Part shown: positions 8,526 to 16,056 of the stretch, one piece after another
Layout: every line of letters begins with the position of its first letter
Numbering within the stretch: the first letter of the stretch is position 1
DNA from: Chryseobacterium sp. CY350
Lineage (GTDB): Bacteria > Bacteroidota > Bacteroidia > Flavobacteriales > Weeksellaceae
Direction: 5' to 3'
Length of the DNA stretch: 64,000 nucleotides
NCBI RefSeq assembly: GCF_027945075.1
Contig: NZ_CP116034.1
Span: 186,001 to 250,000 of the forward strand
Made by a program: the position numbers and the translations under genes
The notes under the pieces: model-generated
Told to the model about the DNA's origin: nothing
Databases searched by the model: none
Seen by the model: only the letters and a program-made list of their open reading frames with translations

Positions 8526-10600
8526 TGAATTGCTTGTTGAATGTATATGGGGACATTGAAATCCTTTTTTGTTTGATCTTCAGGATTTGCAGCTATATTT
8601 GGAAGAACAAAATTATCTTCAAGTAGTGTTGCAAGTTCTAATGCATTGGCACCTTTACCTACAGAAGAAAGATATCTTTCCGCTACTATAACATTCTTCA
8701 GTTCCTGTTCTGTCCAAGCAGGATCATCTATTGATTCAATGGAAATTCGGAAGTCCCTGGCAGCGGGGCTGTCATGTATTCTATCTAGCAACTCTGCTTT
8801 TAAGCGACCAGCATTGTTCAAATTAAGCAGATCACTCAATTCCTCTTTGTTTGAAATTGAGTTTGTTAAAAGGATGTCGTTTCCGAGATTTGACAACATA
8901 AGCTCAAATTCAAATGTTTTCCCGTTTTTGTGATTTTGGCCAAAGAATCGAATATTAGGATGTGCCTGGTATTTTTCCAATTTATCATCAATGTGATTTT
9001 TGTATTCATAAACTGTATCGTTTTGCCCTGTTTCAAACGTATAACATTTGATAAATGTTCCTTGAACTTTTATTTTTTTTTCAGGATCTTTGTCTTTCAG
9101 GCAGACTATTCTTTTAGGTATTGTAAAAGGTTGTATTGAATCGAAAATACGTAGAAAGTGATCAAAATATCTTCCTCCTACTGGAACAATTGCGATGTGG
9201 TGATCTTCGATATCAACGCCAATATATTTCGAAAGTGTTGGAAGAAGAACCTGTTCTGCCAAACCTTCTACAAAGATAACTTTTTGTGCAAATAACATAT
9301 CTGACCTTGTAGCATCTAAAAAACGTTGCACGTAGGCTTTCGATTCCTGACCTGCAGAATCGTTTGCAAAACATTTTCCTGGATATCCAGCTGTAATAAT
9401 ATTGTTTTCATTATGTAGGCATATTATATCATCAAGTGATACTGCAGATGTTATCTGTGTGGAATGAGTCGTTACGAAAATCTGTCTTACCTTCCGTTCC
9501 AATCTGTTTTCCTTCAGAAATTTTAAAAATTTATACTGCATCGAAGGGTGTAGATGTGCTTCGGGTTCTTCGATGGCTAATAACGGGAAAACCTTCGCAT
9601 TGCTTCCAAGATACTTACCATCAGAATTTACCTGCATTTTGGCTAGTAATAATGACATATATATCAAATTATTGTAGCCAAGTCCATTGTGAGTAGCGGG
9701 AATCTTTATATCCAGTCCTGCGTAGCCAATAATGAGTTTTAATGCAGAAAACAGCTCTACTTCTGAAATTCCTCCATCGAAGTCAGGTGTAGCATTATTG
9801 AATGTGGCACCGGTCTGTCGCGCGTAATTTAAAATTTGATCCTTTCCTGCCAGCATCCTATTCTGTAATTGTGTGATCAATGCCCTTGCCTGTTCTGAAA
9901 ATACCTGTTTGGCCGCTTTGATTTCAGTTAGTTTTGTTGCTTCAGGCTTTATAGCTTCATCAGCTGATTTTATATCATAATCCAAAAAGAAATCAAGTAC
10001 GTCTTTGAGCATCGTATTTTTTCCTGTAAACATGTCTCTTTCGACATCTCTAATAGCATTTAAAAATTGAAAGTCAAATTTTCGAAGTGAATCTGAATCA
10101 GCTGTCTGCAAAAGGGTAGGGTCACCACCGTATATTTTATACGTGTAAAATCTGAGATAATCCTGTTTGATGACATTCCACGCTTTATCGCGTGTATCAC
10201 ATTCTTCCAATGATGACAAATATTGTTCGTGCTTATCAATGGGTAGGAAAAATTTATAAGTCAATCTTGCTTCATAATCAACATCTAAAATTGTTAACCA
10301 ATTTGATACCGTGACAAGATCTTCACTATTGGCAGGTTCATCATTACTTTTTGTAAAGGTTAGTGAGATAGTAATGGAAGGAGGTAGTCGTTTAAGATTT
10401 TCTAAAGACGTATTTTTCGAAAAATCGTCGAGTTCAAGACGTCTTGAACTTTCGCCATTTATGACAAGGCTAATAGCTTTGATGAGGCTTGTTTTTCCTG
10501 AATTGTTATGGCCAATGATAACATTGATACCATCATTAAATAAGATCTCATTTCGAGGGAAATTCCTGAATCCCTCAATTGATATTTTTGAAATATACAT
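8510..10600 (-). CDS. gajA: OLD-family ATP-dependent endonuclease, GajA-like (Gabija)
   Basis: A 696-residue protein with an ABC-type ATPase and a TOPRIM nuclease. Walker A is G-H-N-N-S-G-K-T (30-37), a degenerate signature sits near N-G-L-G-Y-N-N (305-311), Walker B is A-I-E-E-P-E-A-H-L-H-P (342-352) and the switch histidine is in T-T-H-S (377-380). The TOPRIM part follows, with the glutamate in F-V-E-G (443-446) and the D-K-D pair at 503-505. This order defines OLD-family nucleases. Followed by a UvrD-like helicase gene overlapping by 16 bp, it matches the two-gene Gabija layout. It heads the island's minus-strand operon. Gabija is the best label; other OLD-helicase systems remain possible. 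Confidence 0.77.
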   Translation of the reverse strand: MYISKISIEGFRNFPRNEILFNDGINVIIGHNNSGKTSLIKAISLVINGESSRRLELDDFSKNTSLENLKRLPPSITISLTFTKSNDEPANSEDLVTVSNWLTILDVDYEARLTYKFFLPIDKHEQYLSSLEECDTRDKAWNVIKQDYLRFYTYKIYGGDPTLLQTADSDSLRKFDFQFLNAIRDVERDMFTGKNTMLKDVLDFFLDYDIKSADEAIKPEATKLTEIKAAKQVFSEQARALITQLQNRMLAGKDQILNYARQTGATFNNATPDFDGGISEVELFSALKLIIGYAGLDIKIPATHNGLGYNNLIYMSLLLAKMQVNSDGKYLGSNAKVFPLLAIEEPEAHLHPSMQYKFLKFLKENRLERKVRQIFVTTHSTQITSAVSLDDIICLHNENNIITAGYPGKCFANDSAGQESKAYVQRFLDATRSDMLFAQKVIFVEGLAEQVLLPTLSKYIGVDIEDHHIAIVPVGGRYFDHFLRIFDSIQPFTIPKRIVCLKDKDPEKKIKVQGTFIKCYTFETGQNDTVYEYKNHIDDKLEKYQAHPNIRFFGQNHKNGKTFEFELMLSNLGNDILLTNSISNKEELSDLLNLNNAGRLKAELLDRIHDSPAARDFRISIESIDDPAWTEQELKNVIVAERYLSSVGKGANALELATLLEDNFVLPNIAANPEDQTKKDFNVPIYIQQAIQWICQ

Positions 10601-10696
10601 GATTTAATAGCTTTTCGATAAATCTACTTAAAATAATTTAATAAGACTTCATCTCGCACCGGATTTAAAAATAGCTTTTCATCCATCATATATTTT

Positions 10697-10834
10697 TTAA
10701 TTCCAAAAATCTTCATTAAGTATTTCCGAGTCAATTTTTTTGTCAAAAGAAAGAATATCCGAAAAAAGGTTCAGCTTTGAATCAATGTTTCTGAAAAATA
10801 TTGATTCTTGAACGCTTGGTACAGATACCAGCAT
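10697..10834 (-). pseudogene. short reading frame, probable 3' remnant of a lost gene
   Basis: A 45-codon minus-strand frame starts M-L-V-S-V-P-S-V-Q-E and ends N-E-D-F-W-N. Upstream codons before its ATG (T-V-I-D-C-F-K-I-D-Y) also look coding until a TAG. Balanced amino-acid use and lack of low-complexity sequence suggest the C-terminus of a once longer protein. The family is not recognised. It lies directly ahead of the GajA-like gene, so it could also be a small gene of the island. Confidence 0.35.
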
Positions 10835-10874
10835 GTAATCAATTTTGAAACAATCAATGACTGTCTAAAGCCAA

Positions 10875-10910
10875 ATCAGGCTTTAACTGAAAAATTAGTT
10901 AAAGCCTGAT
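10875..10910. terminator. strong hairpin, probable bidirectional terminator
   Basis: ATCAGGCTTTAACT (10875-10888) pairs perfectly over 14 bp with AGTTAAAGCCTGAT (10897-10910) around an 8-nt loop. It lies downstream of the DOMON gene, which reads away from 14 kb, and bounds the defence island. Confidence 0.65.
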
Positions 10911-10934
10911 GGTATTTTAGATCGTAAGTGTAGC

Positions 10935-11681
10935 CTAATTTTTTATTAGCTTTTCTATAAACTGAGTTTTGTTATTTAAGTTTATTTCTATATAATAAAC
11001 ACCATTTTTTAATTCTGAGATATTTATTCTATTCCCTTGTAATTTAATAGATTTTAACTTTCTTCCTGTCGATTCATAAATTTCAACAGACTCTATTTTT
11101 TCAGGATTTTTGAAAGTAACTATATCTTTTGCAGGATTTGGATAAAAAATAATTTTGGCACTTTCTAAATCAATATCTTGTGTTCCTAATGTAGCTGTCA
11201 TATTTAAGGATGCGTATCCTCTATTGGTACCACTATGTTGCGAGATTGTTGTAGAGCCACCTCTGGCAAAGAAAATATTTTTTACACCAGCAGTATTTGT
11301 GATCATTATATCACCTGTTCCTCCAGACAAAGACCTTGTTGCAATCACAGTTCTTATGCCGGAAGACGTGGTATTGCTTACCTCAGTCCAATCCTGTGAA
11401 GAGTCTGCAGACGGGAAGGCACCAATTCCGTTGAAAGAATAATCTCTGTTGGCAGTCGAGTTATAGATAAAACCGTCTGAGCCGGATGCCATACCAGCAT
11501 TTCCGAAGCCAATTCCCAAGTAAGAATTGTCGGCACCTGTTAGTGTAAGTGTGACTAAGGAAGGTGTGGTGTCTAATTTTACGGTCATTCCCGTTGTTCC
11601 TAAATTGACGATGCCTGAACTGAATTGTGCCTGAGCAATTGTTGCTAAAGCTAAGCTTGCAGTTAGTAATATTTTTTTCAT
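10935..11681 (-). CDS. secreted DOMON-like protein with T9SS type A sorting tail
   Basis: A 248-residue exported protein. Residues 1-18 form a signal peptide (MKKILLTASLALATIAQA). Residues about 25-160 look like a DOMON domain: G-I-G-F-G-N-A-G-M, D-G-F-I-Y-N, then the Q-D-W-T-E-V...R-T-V-I-A-T-R strand pattern, a fold that binds heme or sugar. From about 177 the I-I-F-Y-P-N-P-A-K-D-I-V segment with E-I-Y-E-S-T-G-R-K-L and N-G-V-Y-Y-I-E-I is a classic Por secretion (type IX) C-terminal sorting domain. It is the last gene of the DUF5777-cytochrome-YceI operon. A surface-exposed heme or redox partner of the upstream one-heme lipoprotein is an inference. Confidence 0.8.
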   Translation of the reverse strand: MKKILLTASLALATIAQAQFSSGIVNLGTTGMTVKLDTTPSLVTLTLTGADNSYLGIGFGNAGMASGSDGFIYNSTANRDYSFNGIGAFPSADSSQDWTEVSNTTSSGIRTVIATRSLSGGTGDIMITNTAGVKNIFFARGGSTTISQHSGTNRGYASLNMTATLGTQDIDLESAKIIFYPNPAKDIVTFKNPEKIESVEIYESTGRKLKSIKLQGNRINISELKNGVYYIEINLNNKTQFIEKLIKN

Positions 11682-11684
11682 AAA

Positions 11685-12212
11685 CTAATTTTTTAAAAGA
11701 TTAATAATTTCTTTGTTATCCGTTTTTAATGCATATTCGAAAGGGGATAGTCCCATTGAATCTTTGTGTTTTTTATCTGCTTTGTATTTTAGCAGCAGTT
11801 CGACCAATTCTTTATTTCCAGATTTTACTGCCCAAAACAGAGGCGTTGTACCGGTACTATCAGAAATATTTGGGTCTGCATTTTTATTCAGCAGATGTTC
11901 TACCAGAGCTTTGTTGTAGCGGATAGAAAGTCCGGCTAAAGCAGTTCATTCCTGGCTTTTGTAATTGAGGTCTTTCACATTATCTATCAAAAAGTTCGCG
12001 ACCTCTGTGTTCCCTCTGTAACAAGCTAAAATCAAAGGAGAAAATCCGTTTTCATTGATTTGGTTGATGATATCAGGATTTTGTATCATTAATTCTTTTA
12101 TTTCTGAAACCGTCCCGCTTCTTGCAACATCAAATACTGATTTTCCTCTTTCCTGGGCAGATATGAAAGAAAAACTACAAGTGAACAATACAAACAAAAT
12201 TAATTTTCTCAT
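11685..12212 (-). pseudogene. exported ankyrin-repeat protein interrupted by an in-frame TGA
   Basis: Reading from 12212 the frame gives a signal peptide (MRKLILFVLFTCSFSFISA) and ankyrin repeats, e.g. N-E-N-G-F-S-P-L-I-L-A-C-Y-R-G-N. It then meets TGA at 11946-11948, just after N-Y-K-S-Q-E. The same frame continues without shift as T-A-L-A-G-L-S-I-R-Y, then T-T-P-L-F-W-A-V-K-S-G-N-K-E-L-V and G-L-S-P-F-E-Y-A, to a TAG at 11685-11687. The stop falls where ankyrins usually have Gly, so a single GGA to TGA change explains it. An intact gene would encode 175 residues. It sits between YceI (4-bp-type coupling at 12212) and the DOMON gene. A sequencing error cannot be excluded. Confidence 0.8.
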
Positions 12213-12754
12213 TATTTGATAAGTATATAATTGTATTCTACATTCACATTTTCAGCCACCTTTTTCATAACCATTTTAGGTATAGTGACTTTGAAATCTC
12301 CTGTTTTGGCAATAAAAGCACCCTTCATATATATCTTTCCGTCCTTAGATGAGATCGTTGCTGTTGAAGAAATATTTCTATCGACACCGTGAAAATTCAA
12401 TACGCCTTGAAGGGTAAATTTTTGTGGGTTTTCACTTAGTTTTGTTTTATCAAAATTCAAGATCTTACCTTTGAAGGTTGTTTTCGGGTATTTTGTTGTT
12501 TCTGCATAGTTTTCATTGAAATGTTTTTCCATCAATTTTACTTTGAATTTAAAGTTTTTCACTAATGACAGTGAGGCTAAATCTCCTGTGTCAGCATTTA
12601 GGATCACCGTATTGTTGTTATCTTGTGCAAAAACGTCTTCGACCATAGGCAACGACGCTTCAAAACTTACTTTACCAATTTTAGAACTGTATTTTTGAGC
12701 TATGATCTGATTGCTGCATAAGAAGAAGACCATGATTAGAGTAAGATTTTTCAT
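12212..12754 (-). CDS. YceI family periplasmic protein
   Basis: A 180-residue protein with a signal peptide (first 19 residues, ending I-I-A-Q) and a lipocalin-like YceI barrel. The K-Y-P-K-T-T-F-K-G-K-I segment, F-T-L-Q-G-V-L-N-F-H-G-V-D-R and the C-terminal F-I-A-K-T-G-D-F-K-V-T-I-P strand are family hallmarks. YceI proteins bind long isoprenoid or fatty chains in the periplasm. The gene's last base is the first base of the ankyrin reading frame, and it follows the heme lipoprotein by 5 bp, so it is within a tight operon. In many bacteria YceI is paired with cytochromes; here a one-heme lipoprotein is the direct neighbour. Confidence 0.85.
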   Translation of the reverse strand: MKNLTLIMVFFLCSNQIIAQKYSSKIGKVSFEASLPMVEDVFAQDNNNTVILNADTGDLASLSLVKNFKFKVKLMEKHFNENYAETTKYPKTTFKGKILNFDKTKLSENPQKFTLQGVLNFHGVDRNISSTATISSKDGKIYMKGAFIAKTGDFKVTIPKMVMKKVAENVNVEYNYILIK

Positions 12755-12759
12755 ATAAT

Positions 12760-13101
12760 TTATTTTTCAATTAGACCGTCATTTTTCCACTTGACGATAA
12801 GATTAATCTGATTTGATGACATTGAGCCACCCTGTGGCATTCTTAATGGATCGCCATTGGGCCTTTGAATTCTGTTGATAATAATGTCAATATTATCTTT
12901 TACTTCGTTATAATTACTTAATGGTTTAAAACTGGAAGAAGAGTGGCAGCTTATGCAGCTGTTTTCAATAATGGGCTTCACGTTAGTTTCATATCTTACC
13001 AAATCTGCAATTGGTGTATTGTCTGAGATTTCCTCGTATGTATTGCTTTCACAAGCTATAGCAAAAAGAAGGAATCCTGTTAAATAAATAGTTTTTCTCA
13101 T
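12760..13101 (-). CDS. mono-heme c-type cytochrome-like lipoprotein
   Basis: From the ATG at 13101 the protein has 113 residues. A lipobox F-A-I-A-C puts the lipidated Cys at 17, followed by one heme-attachment motif C-I-S-C-H (49-53) and a likely distal methionine in P-L-R-M-P-Q-G-G (Met88). An ATG 30 bases further upstream would overlap the DUF5777 gene and place ten residues before the signal sequence, so it was not chosen. It fits small cytochromes that sit on the outer leaflet of the inner membrane or on the outer membrane and pass one electron. It lies in the operon after DUF5777 and before YceI. Confidence 0.8.
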   Translation of the reverse strand: MRKTIYLTGFLLFAIACESNTYEEISDNTPIADLVRYETNVKPIIENSCISCHSSSSFKPLSNYNEVKDNIDIIINRIQRPNGDPLRMPQGGSMSSNQINLIVKWKNDGLIEK

Positions 13102-13102
13102 T

Positions 13103-13945
13103 TTAAAATACTCTATAAAGGTTAAAACCAAAGAAAATCTGTCCTTTTTCCCACTTTCCAGTTGCGTTAGTCAGATAACCAATATCCGAATTCAGTTGAG
13201 AATTACTGAATAAAAGCTGAAAAACATGTCCACCTGTTTCTATATCCATACCCAGAGACAAAGGGTTTTTATAGAAACTGTGACTGTCAAAATTCACGAA
13301 ATACTCTGCGTTGATGGATACCCTTTTTGAAATTTTGTACCGTCCGCCTAATCCTGTTAAGAATTGATTTTGGTTTTCTATTGATGGATCGTACACATTT
13401 TTATGGACATAAGACGGCGTCAGTTGTAAGGAAAAATTCTCATTGAATCTCCTGGATATAAGTGCTTGCGTTAGATAAGAAAGCCTGTTGCCAAACTCTA
13501 AATAGGGATAAGTCTCAGTATCCAGATCCGTATTTAGTGCCATAACATTGTATCCGACAAGATCTACCGGTACATTGTCATTTTGTTTTAGAAGTTTGTA
13601 TTTTGCTCCAAACTCAAAAGTTTTCATGTTGGTTTCTCGGGATAAACTAAGCGAGACCGCATCGGTCAATCCGTAAATAACGCCGAGTTTTGTGGAAGCA
13701 TCATCCAAACCAAAAAAGTTTTTGAATCCGGTACTCACATCTCCAAAGCGGTGTGCGATAACTACATACCATTCATTTTTTGCAGTAAGCTTGGTTGACT
13801 GGCCAGTGACAATTTGCAATGCCTTAAATGCCGGAGGATGGGAAGTTTCTGTTGTTGAGATCGTATCGATATCTTTCAGCAAATCTTCCTGAGAGTAACA
13901 CAGGAGCGAAGAGATCATCGACACCAATATCAGTGTTTTTGTCAT
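13103..13945 (-). CDS. DUF5777 family outer-membrane beta-barrel protein
   Basis: A 280-residue exported protein: signal peptide (about 18 residues), then alternating amphipathic strands ending in an aromatic C-terminus (F-F-G-F-N-L-Y-R-V-F), as expected for an outer-membrane barrel. The segment W-Y-V-V-I-A-H-R-F-G-D-V, followed by F-F-G-L-D-D-A-S-T-K-L-G, is characteristic of DUF5777. First gene of the operon with the heme lipoprotein, YceI, ankyrin and DOMON genes. A -7 box (TAAGTTTG, minus strand, 13971-13978) and a CRP-like palindrome (14003-14016) lie upstream, so the adjacent Crp/Fnr regulator probably activates it. Biochemical role unknown. Confidence 0.82.
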   Translation of the reverse strand: MTKTLILVSMISSLLCYSQEDLLKDIDTISTTETSHPPAFKALQIVTGQSTKLTAKNEWYVVIAHRFGDVSTGFKNFFGLDDASTKLGVIYGLTDAVSLSLSRETNMKTFEFGAKYKLLKQNDNVPVDLVGYNVMALNTDLDTETYPYLEFGNRLSYLTQALISRRFNENFSLQLTPSYVHKNVYDPSIENQNQFLTGLGGRYKISKRVSINAEYFVNFDSHSFYKNPLSLGMDIETGGHVFQLLFSNSQLNSDIGYLTNATGKWEKGQIFFGFNLYRVF

Positions 13946-13970
13946 ATCTTTAAAAATTATTTCTAGGTGG

Positions 13971-14016
13971 CAAACTTACTTCTAGTCAAAAAAAAAACGC
14001 GGTGATATTTGTCACT
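13971..14016 (-). promoter_or_regulatory. promoter with CRP-like operator of the DUF5777 operon
   Basis: On the minus strand the -7 box TAAGTTTG (13978 to 13971) is preceded by the palindrome GTGATATTTGTCAC (14003-14016; GTGA-N6-TCAC). The operator centre is 31.5 bp upstream of the first base of the box, a class II activator position. A near-identical operator lies before the crp/fnr gene itself at 14892-14905. Confidence 0.6.
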
Positions 14017-14023
14017 GCGCTCT
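13990..14023 (-). terminator. Rho-independent terminator of the crp/fnr gene, overlapping an operator
   Basis: On the minus strand a stem CGCAGTGA / TCACCGCG with one mismatch is followed by a run of ten T. It ends the regulator gene. The loop and inner stem are the GTGA-N6-TCAC palindrome, so terminator and operator share bases. Confidence 0.65.
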
Positions 14024-14059
14024 TTTTATATCAATATTCACTATATTGATAATATCTAT

Positions 14060-14695
14060 TTATTTTTCTTTTACAAATCCAATGCATTGATTTGATTGTG
14101 TTATGACACCTTCATTCTCAAACTTTTTCAATATTCTACTGACAACTTCTCTGGCAGTGCCAAGAATATTTGCAATTTCCTTATGTGATATCTTCACCGG
14201 ATCACCACCGTTTTCCTCAATTTTTGTATCAAGTAAATCGATAATCCGTTTGTCCAACTTATGAAAAACTGCCTGAGTGACCATTCTCATAATATCAGAG
14301 TATCGTTTATCATATTCTTTGAAGAAAAATTGATTAAGAGCAGGGTAATCTGAAAGCCATTGCAGGACTTTAGCAGTTGGCAGCAATAGTACTTCTGAAG
14401 ACTGTTCGGCGCAAGCGTATATACGACTCTTCGCATCTGTGAAAATAGATGAGAAGGTCATTGTGCATGTTTCAAAAGGCTTGATATAATAATATAAAAG
14501 TTCTCTGTCATCATACAGCGAGTAAACTTTAACCGAACCTTTTAATAAGATAGGGATATAGGCGATTTTTTCTCCTTCAGCGATGATTTCTTGTCGTGCT
14601 GCTATGTTGGAATGTATCGAATACTCTTCCAGTTCCTGAAAAAAATCGTTCCCAACATATTCAAGCATTTTTCTAACATGTTCTTTATTTTTCAT
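14060..14695 (-). CDS. Crp/Fnr family transcriptional regulator
   Basis: A 211-residue regulator with an N-terminal cyclic-nucleotide-binding-type barrel (R-E-L-L-Y-Y-Y-I-K-P-F-E-T-C-T-M-T region) and a C-terminal winged helix. The recognition helix lies in H-K-E-I-A-N-I-L-G-T-A-R-E-V-V-S-R-I-L-K (about 170-189). No N-terminal Fe-S cysteine cluster of true FNR is seen. Downstream in the same direction is the DUF5777-cytochrome operon. The palindrome GTGATATTWGTCAC occurs before both this gene and that operon, so autoregulation and control of the operon are likely. The inducer is unknown. Confidence 0.87.
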   Translation of the reverse strand: MKNKEHVRKMLEYVGNDFFQELEEYSIHSNIAARQEIIAEGEKIAYIPILLKGSVKVYSLYDDRELLYYYIKPFETCTMTFSSIFTDAKSRIYACAEQSSEVLLLPTAKVLQWLSDYPALNQFFFKEYDKRYSDIMRMVTQAVFHKLDKRIIDLLDTKIEENGGDPVKISHKEIANILGTAREVVSRILKKFENEGVITQSNQCIGFVKEK

Positions 14696-14860
14696 AGATA
14701 GTATGGTAATTTATAACAAGTGTGAATTAATGGGATTTTAGTGGTCGTTGTGGAAAGTGTATTTTAATGACGTTAAATAACAACCCCATTTATTCAAAAA
14801 AAAATTTACTTTAATGGTAGTTTTGTTTGTATAATCTATAAAAGTATTTTACATTTTTGG

Positions 14861-14905
14861 CAAATATAAAATTACTTTGTTTGATATATCTGTGATATTA
14901 GTCAC
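14861..14905 (-). promoter_or_regulatory. crp/fnr promoter with CRP-like operator
   Basis: Minus-strand -7 box TATATTTG (14868 to 14861). Upstream is GTGATATTAGTCAC (14892-14905) within a perfect TGTGA-N6-TCACA palindrome (14891-14906). The operator centre lies 30.5 bp before the box. The transcript would have a leader of about 160 nt before the ATG at 14695. Confidence 0.6.
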
Positions 14906-15077
14906 AAATCCCTTCGAAACTGAAGTCTAATAATCCTGTCGATTTTGAATAAAAAGGTTAAAAATGAAATCAAAATCAGAGTTTATAGAATTGTCAAGAC
15001 AGTATTTAAAAGATTTATTAAAATTTTTCATACTGATATTCAATAATTTTAACCTTTTGGTAAGTGGTTTACTTTTA

Positions 15078-15117
15078 GGTGGGTACTTGTTTAAAGGTGG
15101 GTGTGTGCATAGCTTTG
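15078..15117 (+). promoter_or_regulatory. promoter with GGTGGGT direct repeat, upstream of NmrA-like gene
   Basis: A TTG at 15087-15089 and TAGCTTTG at 15110-15117 are 20 bp apart, the usual -33/-7 layout. GGTGGGT occurs at 15078-15084 and again at 15096-15102, an 18-bp period flanking the -33 element, suggesting a repressor or activator site. Confidence 0.5.
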
Positions 15118-15149
15118 TAAAAGTATTAATGTTATAAAACAATCTGAAT

Positions 15150-16046
15150 ATGAATATTTTAGTATTTGGAGCTACAGGCTCACAACAGTTTAATGTAATT
15201 GAAGAAGCAAAGAAAAAAGGTGCAGAGGTAATTGCTGCAACAAGCTCTGAAAAAAGTTTTGAAAAACTAGCCAAAGCAGGTGCAACACCGGTTGTGGCAA
15301 ATTTAAGCGATGTTGAAAAAATAAATGAAATTACAAAAGGTGTAGATGCCATCGCGTTTTTAATTCCTGTTTCGTTACCCAATCCTTTTGACGGTCTGCA
15401 ATATGCAAAAAATGTGATTGATGCGGCAAAAACAAATGGCGTAAAAAAAATAGTTTGGAATACAAGCGGCTGGTTGGAGTCTCAGAAAGTTGGGTCGCCT
15501 GTTGATGATGTGAAATTGGATGTGCAGGAATATTTAAAAAATAGTGGAGTAGATTATGTGATCATCGAACCAACTATCTATATGGAAAATATGATGGGTC
15601 CGTTCTGCGCACCTTTTATCAGCAGTGAGAAAAAACTGGCTTATCCTACACCGGAGGCAATGCCAATCGGATGGATTGCTTCGAGAGATGTAAGTGCATT
15701 TGTAGTTGAAGCTATCTACAATGAGAGTTTAAAAGCCGATAATTTCAAAATCAGCGGTTTACAAAACTTAAAAGGTAATGAATTAGCTTCAGAGTTTTCT
15801 TACGGGGTAGGAGAAACTATTAGTTATTATCCGCAGAAGCCACAAGAGTTTGGTGAAATAATGAAACCAATGGTTGGAGAAGCAGGAGCGTCAAGTGTTG
15901 CTGCTTATTATGAAAACCTTCAGAATTCAAAAGAGTTCCCTTCAAAATTCAACCCTGAAATGAACGGTATTTTGGAAAAGCTTCCTGTTGAAATGACTTC
16001 GTTATCACAGTGGGCAAGCGATAATAAAGATTTTTTTATTAAATAA
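15150..16046 (+). CDS. NmrA-like NAD(P)-binding protein
   Basis: A 298-residue atypical short-chain dehydrogenase. The dinucleotide-binding turn G-A-T-G-S-Q-Q is at residues 7-13 after the first beta strand. The later K-I-V-W-N-T-S-G-W-L segment and the E-P-T-I-Y-M-E-N stretch are typical of NmrA/HSCARG-like NAD(P) sensors and quinone reductases. The canonical third Gly of GxxGxxG is replaced, which is common in NmrA-like redox sensors. It is followed closely by two SnoaL-like genes (10 and 39 bp gaps), forming an operon ending at the hairpin at 16901. Substrate unknown. Confidence 0.82.
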   Translation: MNILVFGATGSQQFNVIEEAKKKGAEVIAATSSEKSFEKLAKAGATPVVANLSDVEKINEITKGVDAIAFLIPVSLPNPFDGLQYAKNVIDAAKTNGVKKIVWNTSGWLESQKVGSPVDDVKLDVQEYLKNSGVDYVIIEPTIYMENMMGPFCAPFISSEKKLAYPTPEAMPIGWIASRDVSAFVVEAIYNESLKADNFKISGLQNLKGNELASEFSYGVGETISYYPQKPQEFGEIMKPMVGEAGASSVAAYYENLQNSKEFPSKFNPEMNGILEKLPVEMTSLSQWASDNKDFFIK

Positions 16047-16056
16047 ATTAAATTGT

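Larger units (their letters stand above)
10601..10934. other. intergenic stretch at the end of the defence island
   Basis: This 334-bp stretch holds a short minus-strand coding remnant (10697-10834) and a strong hairpin (10875-10910), described separately. No full gene is visible. The remnant suggests that the island's upstream border cut through an older gene. Confidence 0.5.
14696..15149. other. intergenic region between divergent regulator and NmrA-like genes
   Basis: This 454-bp stretch contains the minus-strand crp/fnr promoter with CRP-like operator (14861-14905) and the plus-strand promoter with a direct repeat (15078-15117). A long-range inverted repeat, AAAGGTTAAAA near 14950 and TTTTAACCTTT near 15046, is also present. 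A 56-codon plus-strand frame from 14964 has no family signature and is not called as a gene. Confidence 0.5.

Noticed and set aside
11946..11948. TGA as a selenocysteine codon in the ankyrin gene
   Set aside because: No insertion-element hairpin seen, ankyrin repeats do not use selenocysteine, and a glycine codon change explains it.
14964..15134. 56-codon plus-strand frame M-K-S-K-S-E-F-I-E-L
   Set aside because: It overlaps the promoter and repeats before the NmrA-like gene and has no recognisable protein features.
14927..15382. A 151-codon minus-strand frame overlapping the NmrA-like gene
   Set aside because: It is antisense to the NmrA-like coding start and its promoter, has no domain and looks like low-complexity translation of the opposite strand.
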